Positions 25,754 through 33,783 of a DNA stretch of 64,000 bases are shown in pieces. The stretch covers positions 1 to 64,000 of the forward strand of contig JACJNX010000038.1 of NCBI GenBank assembly GCA_014695255.1, in the 5' to 3' direction. Position 1 is the first letter of the stretch, and the number at the start of each line of letters is the position of its first letter. Origin of the DNA: Cyanobacteria bacterium FACHB-63 (GTDB taxonomy: Bacteria > Cyanobacteriota > Cyanobacteriia > Leptolyngbyales > Leptolyngbyaceae). The notes under the pieces were generated by a model. The model did not search any database. It was not told the DNA's origin and worked only from the letters and a program-made list of their open reading frames with translations. Both the position numbers and the translations under genes were made by a program.

Positions 25754-26249
25754 GACAATGTTTGAGATGCAGAAATTGATGGTTGGGCTGTACAGATTTG
25801 CAATCAGGCAGCAAATCCCTATGAACTGAATTGTTTGCACATCGGTAAACGCTTTTAGCGAACACCCCTCAATCTACAAATAATCGGTAGGGTTTTTGTA
25901 GATTAGTTGACTGACCAGAATCATGTCATACTCTGAATGCAAAAATCAAGGTATGTATGCTCTGAGTTTCGGATTGCTGTTGCTGCAAGAAACTTTGTGG
26001 TTTTCGAGGTCAAGATTGTATTCAGCTTTACTTGACAGTATTACAAACGGGAACATTGGTGTGATCTGTCAAAAGATTTCATATAATCTTGACTAAATCG
26101 ATAGATTTATCGAAGAATAGCAACATCAGTTCGGTAGTCTAACAATTTTCTAGATCGCAAAGTTTTTCTAGAAAAACTATCAGTCACCGAACCGAGAATT
26201 GACGAGTAGCTACATTTTCGTTCTCATAAAACTCTAAAGACGCCTAATT
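25754..26249. promoter_or_regulatory. Divergent control region between SBP and TauD genes
   Basis: It contains the inverted repeat ATCTACAAA (25872-25880) / TTTGTAGAT (25895-25903) with a 14-nt centre. A TATAAT at 26082-26087, with TTGGTG about 19 nt upstream, is a plausible promoter for the TauD gene. The GTAGATTAG at 25898-25906 resembles GTAGATTGG upstream of the cpc and ssu operons. No coding content is seen. Confidence 0.5.
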
Positions 26250-27164
26250 ATGACCCTTACAAGCTTAGAAATTCGACCTGTTGCTGGACGAATTGGTGCT
26301 GAGATTCACGGAATTAACTTGAGTGAAACACTTTCTGATGCAACGATTCGTGGAATTCGCGAAGCGCTTGTGCAGTATAAAGTGATCTTCTTTCGCAATC
26401 AGCAATTAGATGCAGCGGGACAAGTTGCGTTTGCACGTCGGTTTGGTGAAATCACGACAGCGCACCCGACTGTACCCTCACTCGACGGACATCCAGAAGT
26501 GTTGGATTTGGATTACGATCGCACCGTTGCTCGCGCCAATCATTGGCATACGGATGTTACGTTTGTCGATCAACCGCCTTTGGGATCAATTCTGCGGGCG
26601 ATCGTCATTCCTCCAGTCGGAGGTGATACGGTTTGGGCAAACTCAGTCTCAGCCTATCAAGACTTACCCGAACCCTTGCGAAATCTAGCAGATCAACTTT
26701 GGGCAGTTCACAGCAATGCGTATGACTATGCGGCTCCAGCTTTAGATTTGTCTGAGGAGTTTAGAGCCTATCGGAGGGTTTTCACTTCAACAGTCTATGA
26801 AACACTGCATCCAGTCGTGCGAGTGCATCCAGAGTCAGGAGAGCGCGGACTGTTTATTGGCGGCTTTGTACGTCGATTTCAAGGCTTATCACAGACCGAA
26901 TCTGATGACCTGCTTCGGTTGTTACAGTCTTATGTGACTCGGCTAGAAAATACAGTGCGGTGGCAGTGGCAAGTCGGAGATGTTGCATTTTGGGACAATC
27001 GATCGACTCAGCATTATGCGATCGCGGATTACGGTGATCAATCTCGTCGAATGCAGCGCGTCACGATTTCGGGCGATTTGCCAACCAGTATCGATGGCAA
27101 ATACAGCCAAGCGCTGAAAGGAGATTCATCTTCTTATACGCCGAGTGAAGTTGTGCCAGTTTAA
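26250..27164 (+). CDS. TauD/AtsK-type alpha-ketoglutarate-dependent sulfonate or sulfate-ester dioxygenase
   Basis: 304 aa, full family length. The iron-binding HxD is in NHWHTDVTFVDQPPLGSIL (about residues 97-115), and the distal His in WDNRSTQHYAIADYGDQSRR (about 248-267), where the terminal Arg pair includes the 2-oxoglutarate ligand. TauD-family enzymes hydroxylate the carbon next to the sulfonate or sulfate group, releasing sulfite or sulfate. Which substrate cannot be read from sequence. It is divergent from a sulfonate-binding lipoprotein and upstream of cpcBA, so it is likely induced by sulfur limitation. One internal methionine and no cysteine. Confidence 0.92.
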   Translation: MTLTSLEIRPVAGRIGAEIHGINLSETLSDATIRGIREALVQYKVIFFRNQQLDAAGQVAFARRFGEITTAHPTVPSLDGHPEVLDLDYDRTVARANHWHTDVTFVDQPPLGSILRAIVIPPVGGDTVWANSVSAYQDLPEPLRNLADQLWAVHSNAYDYAAPALDLSEEFRAYRRVFTSTVYETLHPVVRVHPESGERGLFIGGFVRRFQGLSQTESDDLLRLLQSYVTRLENTVRWQWQVGDVAFWDNRSTQHYAIADYGDQSRRMQRVTISGDLPTSIDGKYSQALKGDSSSYTPSEVVPV

Positions 27165-27958
27165 TGTTAATTTGCTCCAAATTGAAGGAACGATCGTGAC
27201 TACAAGTAAGAAACAACTGGCTCAAACGGCAGAAGCTATTTGAATTAATATCGGGCAACGATCGTTGATCGTTGTTCCTGCATAATACTGCCTTAGCACT
27301 GCCATCAGAAATCAAGAGCTTAGAACGATGTCCAACGTTTTCTAGGTATCAAGTTTTTGGTTTCTGATGGCTTTCCTATAAATTGAATATTTTTATAATA
27401 GGAGTAGATTGGAAGACCTACTTCTATTTTTGCTGTCTATATGAATAAAGCCTTAATAATTTTTCTCATCTATTTTTGAATCTGTTTTCTTAACCGTTTC
27501 ATCTCAGCAAACTTTAAGAATTGAAAAGAATTTTTCAAGTCGTAGTTTCTGAAAAACATCGGATATAGCTGGTTATTTCTAAAAAATGTAGCAGCGAAAA
27601 CAGAGTTATTTATATTTACTCATTGCCAAAAACGAAATCAATTAATAATAGAAATACACCCCTATAATAGTAAGAATTAAATACGCTAATTACCTAAACA
27701 TTATTTAAAAGAAAACAGTGTATTGTTGTTGTAAAAATAAGCTTGTAGGGAGTTAAATACAGAACAAATCGAATCAAAAACGTTCTGCTGATTTCTCATT
27801 CTGCTACTTCTAATCACTCATTAACTTTCGATTTCTGAGCTTATCAGTTATCTCGAATAGTTTTTGTGCGGAAAGATTTAGAACACGCTGAATCTTGTTC
27901 TTGCTTTCGGAAGCTAGCACCTCCTTATTCATTAACTCAGCAATTAGGAGAAGAAAAC
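27165..27958. promoter_or_regulatory. AT-rich leader and promoter region of cpcBA
   Basis: About 790 nt without a credible gene. A GTAGATTGG at 27404-27412 lies in a small hairpin (AGTAG...CTACT). It matches the sequence upstream of ssuB exactly and the one upstream of the TauD gene in 8 of 9 positions. A TATAAT occurs at 27663-27668 without a good -35, implying an activator and a ~290-nt leader. AGGAG at 27946-27950 is the cpcB ribosome binding site. A small GGCAACGATCG/CGTTGTTCC stem near 27256-27281 could terminate tauD transcription. Confidence 0.45.
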
Positions 27959-28480
27959 ATGGTACAAGATGCTTTTACGAAGGTCGTAGCTCAAGCAGAT
28001 GTTCGAGGAGAGTATCCTAGCGCAGGGCAATTAGACGGGCTGATTGCATTAGTTCGCGAAAGCAATAAGCGGATTGATGTGGTTAATCGGATCACTAGCA
28101 ATTCTTCGACGATCGTCGCGAGTGCTGCTCGTGCGCTGTTTGAAGCCCAACCTCAGCTAATCGCTCCGGGCGGAAATGCTTACACAAACCGTCGTGCGGC
28201 TGCCTGCTTGCGAGACCTCGAAATCATTCTGCGCTATGTCACGTATGCCACCTTCACGGGCGATGTCAGCATCCTCGAAGATCGTGCGCTGAATGGACTG
28301 CGAGAAACCTATCAGGCTCTCGGCGTTCCGGGTGCATCCGTTGCGGCTGGAATTCAAAAGCTCAAAGAAGCTTCACTGGCGATCGCAAATGATCCCAACG
28401 GCATTACGAAAGGCGATTGCAGCAACATTCTGTCTGAAGTTGCTAGTTACTTCGATCGAGCTTCTGCTGCGGTCGGCTAA
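27959..28480 (+). CDS. cpcB: Phycocyanin beta subunit, methionine/cysteine-depleted form
   Basis: 173 aa, normal CpcB length. The start at 27959 has AGGAG 8 nt upstream. Conserved features: the phycobiliprotein globin fold, [20 protein letters not shown] with bilin Cys83, and [20 protein letters not shown] with Cys154. These are the only cysteines, and the only methionine is the initiator. At positions where ordinary CpcB carries Met or Cys, substitutions are seen: GEYP for GEML, RRAAAC for [11 protein letters not shown] for LRDME, DRALNG for DRCLNG, QKLKEA for GKMKEA and DRASAA for DRACAA. This matches the sulfur-starvation phycocyanin of Calothrix PCC 7601 (Mazel and Marliere). It should assemble with CpcA into phycobilisome rods. 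Confidence 0.97.
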   Translation: MVQDAFTKVVAQADVRGEYPSAGQLDGLIALVRESNKRIDVVNRITSNSSTIVASAARALFEAQPQLIAPGGNAYTNRRAAACLRDLEIILRYVTYATFTGDVSILEDRALNGLRETYQALGVPGASVAAGIQKLKEASLAIANDPNGITKGDCSNILSEVASYFDRASAAVG

Positions 28481-28519
28481 TTTTTGCTCAACCATGATGA
28501 TTTAGGAGGAATTTAATCA

Positions 28520-29011
28520 ATGTCGAAGACTCCATTAACTGAAGCGGTCAATACTGCGGATTCTCAAGGACGCTTTTTGAGCAGCACCGAATTTCAAATT
28601 GCGTTTGGTCGATATAGACAAGCAGCAAACTCGCTGGAGGCTGCAAAAGAACTGTCGAATAAAGCAGCAAGCCTGGCAGAATCGGCGGCAAATGCAGTCT
28701 ATCAAAAGTTTCCTTATACCACGCAGCTGCAAGGTCCGAACTATGCGTCGGATGCTCGTGGTAAATCAAAATGTGTGCGTGATATTGGCTACTACCTGCG
28801 GATCATTGCTTACGCACTGGTTGTGGGTGGAACAGGTCCGATCGATGAATACCTAGTGGCAGGTTTGGCTGAAATCAATAGCGCGTTTGAATTGTCTCCA
28901 AGCTGGTACATTGAAGCGCTCAAGCACATCAAAGCCAATCATGGTTTGTCGGGCGACCCTGCGGTCGAACTGAACTCGTACATTGACTATGTGATCAATG
29001 CACTGAGCTAG
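28520..29011 (+). CDS. cpcA: Phycocyanin alpha subunit, methionine/cysteine-depleted form
   Basis: 163 aa, 39 nt after cpcB with AGGAGG upstream. The bilin Cys85 lies in [20 protein letters not shown]. Conserved [20 protein letters not shown] and [20 protein letters not shown] identify CpcA rather than an allophycocyanin. No methionine occurs after the initiator and no other cysteine; the usual Met after LR, the Cys in the YCLV region and the Met of TGPMDEY are replaced (LRII, YALV, TGPIDEY). No rod linkers, lyases or cpcE/F follow; a terminator-like hairpin lies 112 nt downstream. The operon therefore supplies only the subunits and depends on chromosomal assembly factors. Confidence 0.97.
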   Translation: MSKTPLTEAVNTADSQGRFLSSTEFQIAFGRYRQAANSLEAAKELSNKAASLAESAANAVYQKFPYTTQLQGPNYASDARGKSKCVRDIGYYLRIIAYALVVGGTGPIDEYLVAGLAEINSAFELSPSWYIEALKHIKANHGLSGDPAVELNSYIDYVINALS

Positions 29012-29122
29012 TCGGTTTTCTTTGGGTATTCCTTTAGGTATTTAAGTTTGCGAATGCATCTAGCCCTTTGTGTAGGCAGTTGGAGCAATTTGGAAGGTTG
29101 TTTTAACTGATTACACGAATGG

Positions 29123-29148
29123 TTTTTCTGTGCAGCAGCACAGAAAAA
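29123..29148 (+). terminator. Hairpin terminator after cpcA
   Basis: TTTTTCTGTGC (29123-29133), loop AGCA, GCACAGAAAAA (29138-29148): an 11-bp perfect stem with A/T-rich base. It lacks a long T tail but resembles bidirectional intrinsic terminators. Confidence 0.65.
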
Positions 29149-29354
29149 TACGATCGCTTCCTGAAGAATCACGATCGTATCGTATTAGAGAGAACCAGCT
29201 TAGAACTTAGCAGTTGTAGCATTGCAGTCTGCTAAACTTTCAGCCTTTAAGCACAGTTTAGAGGCTCGATCTTGCTGCAAAAAAATACCAAATCTTGATC
29301 GTGTGGCACAATTTAAATGGCGATTAGTCCACATATTGATCAGGAGACGATCCT

Positions 29355-29693
29355 ATGAACCGCAGAATTCTCGGCAGCATTAGTGTGCTGGCGATTTGGT
29401 TTTCAGTGGCTCCGATTGTACATGCACAATCTGTTAACCGTGCCGGTACAACACAGACAACAGCATTTGAACTGTCAGGATTAGCTCGAAATGGCTATCT
29501 TGCGAATCAGGGCATCCCCAGTGCAGGACTGCTTTCCTTCGATCTGCGATCGGGTCGAGTTGCAGCAGAAGATATTGTGAAAGCAGGCATTCGGGCAAAC
29601 CTTGTCTCACCAGATACATTAAACGATCAGGGCTATATTCGAGCGATCGAATACAACCTGACTGACACCCCAACGGGCGACAACGGCAATTAG
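29355..29693 (+). CDS. Secreted hypothetical protein, 112 aa, methionine- and cysteine-free
   Basis: AGGAG at 29342-29346 precedes ATG 29355. A clear Sec signal peptide (RRILGSISVLAIWFSVAPIV then HAQ, cleavage after about residue 24). The mature part (TTAFELSGLARNGYLANQGI, GLLSFDLRSGRVAAEDIVKA, then RANLVSPDTLNDQGYIRAIE) has no known family. Mature chain ~88 aa; no cysteine, and methionine only at the start. Between cpcBA and the porin gene, so possibly part of the same response. Terminator follows. Confidence 0.65.
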   Translation: MNRRILGSISVLAIWFSVAPIVHAQSVNRAGTTQTTAFELSGLARNGYLANQGIPSAGLLSFDLRSGRVAAEDIVKAGIRANLVSPDTLNDQGYIRAIEYNLTDTPTGDNGN

Positions 29694-29758
29694 ACTTTGC
29701 TGCCAACCGCAACATTGACAGCAAAAGCCAGTTCACAACGAAGCAAAGCAAACTTCCT

Positions 29759-29807
29759 CCTTCTTCGACTAACATCCCCCAAGATGCTTTAGAAGAAGGG
29801 TTTTTTT
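29759..29807 (+). terminator. Rho-independent terminator
   Basis: CCTTCTTC (29759-29766) pairs with GAAGAAGG (29792-29799), followed by a T7 run at 29801-29807. The 25-nt loop is long, but the arms and T tract are clear. Confidence 0.7.
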
Positions 29808-29809
29808 GC

Positions 29810-30367
29810 AGTTATGGTTGCGATCTCCAGTTCAAGCGCAGAATGACTTGGATCTATTTGGCGATTAGTCCAGGCAAACCGATCGAATCAGGAGCGATCG
29901 CAACTCTTCCATTCACCATAAATACGGTTAATCGGTCGAGTTATTGTATTATTGCAAGAAACAATAGAGAAGACAAGTCGTTTTTCAAGAATGGTCAATA
30001 TCTGACCACAACATTGCAGTAGGAACCGAGAATACGGTTCAAATCAGTGTAGGTAATAGACTAATTGTGATCTATGTGTCTTGATCTTTACTCATAACCA
30101 TGAAAAGATAGCCCCACAATACTACAGCCAACATAGACTAATAGTATTTTAGATAGATGAATTGGCTTTCCCCAAGCGACAATTGATTTATCGAACGTCA
30201 TAAATCTTCATAGAAGTAGTTGACGCAAAGTTTTCTCTAGCTTGAATCAGAGCGTTATAGCATCGCGAAACTCGCTGCAATGCGAACCTACTGCTTTATA
30301 CGTTTAGTTCTTTGCGAGCTTGATATCGAGCAAAGTTTTTTAATTGGGATGTGAGGTAAGTCATCAA
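29810..30367. other. Intergenic region upstream of the porin gene
   Basis: No gene is supported in these ~560 nt. The region is AT-rich and should carry the porin promoter. GAGG at 30352-30355 precedes the chosen ATG at 30368. Confidence 0.35.
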
Positions 30368-32056
30368 ATGTTAGGAATTTTCCGGAGTTCTAGAGTTCCT
30401 CTCTCTGTTCTATTTGGAACTGGTTTGCTGCTATCTTCTGGTAGCGCAAGAGCGATCGAGCCATCATCAACTTTAATTGCACAAAGTCACGATCGTCCTA
30501 ATCTGATTGCACAAGATCCTTCTGTTTCTCAGTTCGATCAAAAGACAGAGGCTCAAGTGAACGCCCTAACAGGTCAAGTATCTTCAGTTTCGCAGCTTTC
30601 CGATGTACGCCCTACTGATTGGGCATTTCAAGCGCTGCAATCGCTTGTCGAGCGTTATGGCTGTATTGCAGGCTATCCCGATCGAACCTATCGTGGAAAT
30701 CGAGCACTGACTCGCTATGAGTTTGCGGCAGGATTAAATGCTTGTCTTAATCGAGTCAATGAGTTAATTGCAGCATCAACTTCTGATCTGGTTAAGAAAG
30801 AAGATTTAGCAACGATACAGCGCTTACAGGAACAATTTGCCGGAGAATTAGCAGGATTGCGTGGACGAGTTGACTCGCTCGAAGCTAGAACTACGACGCT
30901 TCAAAAGCAGCAGTTTTCTGCAACAACGAAGCTGCGGGGGGATCTGATTGCGATCGCGCTCGATACATTTGGCGATCGGGCTACGAACACAACAGCGCGG
31001 GTCGGAGATCAAACCCAAACGATTCTCGGCTATCGGTACAGGTTGACGTTGCAGTCGAGCTTTACCGGACGAGATCAGCTTACTACCAGCATCGGAGCTG
31101 CTAACTTCCCTATTTTGCAAAACGCCACGGGCACTGCTGAAACTCGAATTAACCTTGAAACTTATGCGCCACGTTTTACGGACGGCAGTGTGTTTCTAGA
31201 CCAGCTATTCTACCGCTTTCTAGTCGGTCAAGCAACCTTCTGGGTTGGTGCGCGGCAGCTTCAGCCTGCGGTGATTGCACCAAATCTCAATCCTTTGATT
31301 GGTGGATTCAATGGGGCTGTCTCTCGATTTGCAACCCATAATCCTGTGATTTATCGACCTGGTTTTGATGGTGCAGGTGCTGGTCTAACCTATGAGTTCA
31401 ATAAACGGTTGCGTCTGAGCTTGGGCTACATTACAGATGACACTAAAGCGAACAATCCTGTTGCAGGTCAAGGACTTTTTAGTGGAAATAATGAGGCATT
31501 GGGTCAGATCACTTTCTCTCCCAGCAGCGCATTCGATATTAGCTTTGCTTACGCTCGTAAGTACTTTGATAGTAACTCAGGGTTTAACTTGACAGGTGGT
31601 ACAGGCAGCGCAACTGCCAGAAATCCGTTTCTGCAAAATGCGACTGTCTCGGATAACTTTGGGTTGCATTTTCTCTGGAAAACAACTCCAACCTTTCAGA
31701 TTGGTGGATGGTTCGGCTATACTCGCGCTCATCAAGTCAGGGGTGCTGATAACGATGCAACGATTTTGAATGGTGCGCTAACGTTTGCGTTTCCAGACTT
31801 TTTTAGAAAAGGTGACTTAGCAGGAATCATTGTCGGTATTCCTCCAAAAACAACCAGCAACACTTTCCGCGCAACGCCGTCCTCTGCGCGTCGTCAAGAT
31901 CCAGATACCTCATTTCACCTAGAAGCGTTCTACAGCTATCGAATCAATGATAACCTGACTGTTTCTCCGAATGTGTACGTGATTCTCAATCCAGAGCACA
32001 ATAGTGTTAACAATACAATTTGGGTGGGTGCAGTTCGGACTTACTTTAGTTTCTAG
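30368..32056 (+). CDS. SLH-domain outer-membrane porin (SomA/OprB type), methionine-free mature chain
   Basis: 562 aa from the ATG at 30368 (a TTG at 30344 opens a longer frame). Signal peptide (PLSVLFGTGLLLSSGSARA), an SLH domain (about residues 75-135: VRPTDWAFQALQSLVERYGC, NRALTRYEFAAGLNACLNRV), a coiled coil (FAGELAGLRGRVDSLEARTT), then a carbohydrate-selective OprB-type beta barrel ending in aromatic VRTYFSF. It would let small solutes through the outer membrane and anchor it to the cell wall. No methionine after the start and only two cysteines, both in the SLH domain, which is exceptional for a ~560-residue protein. Likely a sulfur-starvation porin replacing the ordinary one; that is inference. 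Confidence 0.92.
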   Translation: MLGIFRSSRVPLSVLFGTGLLLSSGSARAIEPSSTLIAQSHDRPNLIAQDPSVSQFDQKTEAQVNALTGQVSSVSQLSDVRPTDWAFQALQSLVERYGCIAGYPDRTYRGNRALTRYEFAAGLNACLNRVNELIAASTSDLVKKEDLATIQRLQEQFAGELAGLRGRVDSLEARTTTLQKQQFSATTKLRGDLIAIALDTFGDRATNTTARVGDQTQTILGYRYRLTLQSSFTGRDQLTTSIGAANFPILQNATGTAETRINLETYAPRFTDGSVFLDQLFYRFLVGQATFWVGARQLQPAVIAPNLNPLIGGFNGAVSRFATHNPVIYRPGFDGAGAGLTYEFNKRLRLSLGYITDDTKANNPVAGQGLFSGNNEALGQITFSPSSAFDISFAYARKYFDSNSGFNLTGGTGSATARNPFLQNATVSDNFGLHFLWKTTPTFQIGGWFGYTRAHQVRGADNDATILNGALTFAFPDFFRKGDLAGIIVGIPPKTTSNTFRATPSSARRQDPDTSFHLEAFYSYRINDNLTVSPNVYVILNPEHNSVNNTIWVGAVRTYFSF

Positions 32057-32112
32057 CTGAAAACAGCCAGCCTACAATCTGGTGGAGTGGAAGCTGCTAT
32101 TTAGGAACCAGA

Positions 32113-32886
32113 ATGACACTGTACGATACGATCGGCAGGCACTATACTCAGACAAGAAAGTGCGATCCACGAATTGCCACAGCACTTCTAGGCATTCTTA
32201 AATCTGCATCTACGATCGCTGACATCGTTGCTGGAACAGGTTCTTATGCTTTGTTTCTCGCTGAACAGGGCTATCGTGTTTTAGCTGTTGAGCCTTCTGC
32301 GACAATGCGAAGTCAAGCGGTTCCGCATTCTAGAATTGAGTGGTTTGATGGGTTTGCTGAGAATTTACCACTACCGGATCGATCGGTAGAAGCAGCGATC
32401 GTCATGCTGACACTTCATCATTTTCGGGATCATCAGCAAGCATTAAGAGAAATCGGTCGTGTCACAGGCAACGGTCAGATTGTCTTATTTACGGCTGATC
32501 CGGTTGTTGCTGCTCGATTTTGGCTAGTAGACTATTTTCCTGCATGGATTGAGGATCTCAATGCTACATTTTTGCCGATCGCAGAGTTAAGCGCTGCGAT
32601 CGCAACAACAATGAAAGCGACTGTAAATGTAGCTCCGTTTTTGCTTCCCCAGGATTTAACCGATTCGTTTGCAGCCGTCGGTTGGGCACGTCCAGAACTT
32701 TACCTTGATAACACGATTCGGAGTGGAATTTCTTCATTCGCGAAATTTTACCCCGATGAGCTTGATACAGGCTTATCACAGTTGCGAAGAGATTTAGACA
32801 GCGGTGCATGGGATCAAAAATATGGCACTCTCCGGCAGCAACAACAGTATGATGCAGGCTACCGATTTGTATTTACCTCTGGTTAG
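32113..32886 (+). CDS. Class I SAM-dependent methyltransferase
   Basis: 257 aa; AGGA precedes ATG 32113. Motif I is IADIVAGTGSYALFLAEQGY, motif II VLAVEPSATM, then DGFAENLPLPDRSVEAAIVM and LHHFRDHQQALREIGRV, the Methyltransf_11 pattern. The unusual Val in the first motif (DIVAGTG instead of DxGxGTG) is a minor departure. Follows the porin gene by 56 nt in the same direction, so possibly co-transcribed. It ends 4 nt into the convergent transporter gene. Substrate unknown. Confidence 0.82.
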   Translation: MTLYDTIGRHYTQTRKCDPRIATALLGILKSASTIADIVAGTGSYALFLAEQGYRVLAVEPSATMRSQAVPHSRIEWFDGFAENLPLPDRSVEAAIVMLTLHHFRDHQQALREIGRVTGNGQIVLFTADPVVAARFWLVDYFPAWIEDLNATFLPIAELSAAIATTMKATVNVAPFLLPQDLTDSFAAVGWARPELYLDNTIRSGISSFAKFYPDELDTGLSQLRRDLDSGAWDQKYGTLRQQQQYDAGYRFVFTSG

Positions 32887-33779
32887 GACACCTCGATCTG
32901 TTTTGCTCCAGCAAAAGCCTGTTTAGCAATCACACGAATCATCACAAACAGAGAGAAACTGGTGACAACGACAACACTTGTCACAGTGGGATCATCAAAG
33001 TTTGTTTCAGCAACTAATAGCGCAGCAGCAATATTACGCTGCGCTGTTCCAACTGCTAAAGTTCTGCGGGTAGCGGGATCAGAACCGCCCAAGAGATAGC
33101 CGAATCCGAAAGCTACAAGAATGAATACTGCGATCGCGAATATTTCTCCCGTTTTTACCAGTGTCACGAGACTGCCAAATTGAAGGATCAATGAGGTTGA
33201 TAGTCCTAGAATCAAGGCTGCACTGGAAAGCTGCCGCATCAATGGCTGTATCGTCGCTGCAATCTCTTCAAACTTGGCGCGAATTAGCAATCCGACTATC
33301 AGGGGAATCAACATCAGCGATAGTAATGGTTTTGCAATTTGCCAGGGATCAACTTCGACATCCTGTAACGCGATGCCTTTGGCACATGGCAACATGACCG
33401 ACAATGCAAACGGCATATAAACGGCAGTCAGACCCATCATCAATAACATTAGTCCAGCCGCATATGCCAAATTACCGTTGACTAATTGAGCGAGTTTCGG
33501 AAGCACTGGAGGACCTGCTGCAACTGCCAAGATTGTAAATCCAATTCTCACAGGTTCGCTTAAAGGAACAACTTGCAGCAGGAAATACACAAACAATGGA
33601 ACTAAGATAAAGTTCGCAATCAGTGATGAAAGAATTAATCGAATGTTGCGAAGTGGCTCCCAGATTGCTTGAATGGTTAAACTCAAACCTGTGTCTAGCA
33701 ACATCGATAGAATCAGTGTTAGAAACGCCAACTTATTGAGCAATGGAAAATCGATCGCACTCAGAATGCCATACTGCAT
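32883..33779 (-). CDS. Bile acid:sodium symporter (BASS)-family transporter
   Basis: 298 aa, mostly hydrophobic, with about nine membrane segments. Family signatures: FTILAVAAGPPVLPKLAQLV (discontinuous-helix region 1) and GTAQRNIAAALLVAE (region 2). BASS proteins move organic anions, including bile acid sulfates/taurates and other carboxylates, with Na+. It is the last gene of an operon with FGE and arylsulfatase (4 nt after the sulfatase), so a sulfated or sulfonated organic anion, or the desulfated product, is a reasonable cargo. That cargo is inferred from context. Confidence 0.85.
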   Translation of the reverse strand: MQYGILSAIDFPLLNKLAFLTLILSMLLDTGLSLTIQAIWEPLRNIRLILSSLIANFILVPLFVYFLLQVVPLSEPVRIGFTILAVAAGPPVLPKLAQLVNGNLAYAAGLMLLMMGLTAVYMPFALSVMLPCAKGIALQDVEVDPWQIAKPLLSLMLIPLIVGLLIRAKFEEIAATIQPLMRQLSSAALILGLSTSLILQFGSLVTLVKTGEIFAIAVFILVAFGFGYLLGGSDPATRRTLAVGTAQRNIAAALLVAETNFDDPTVTSVVVVTSFSLFVMIRVIAKQAFAGAKQIEVS

Positions 33780-33783
33780 GAAT

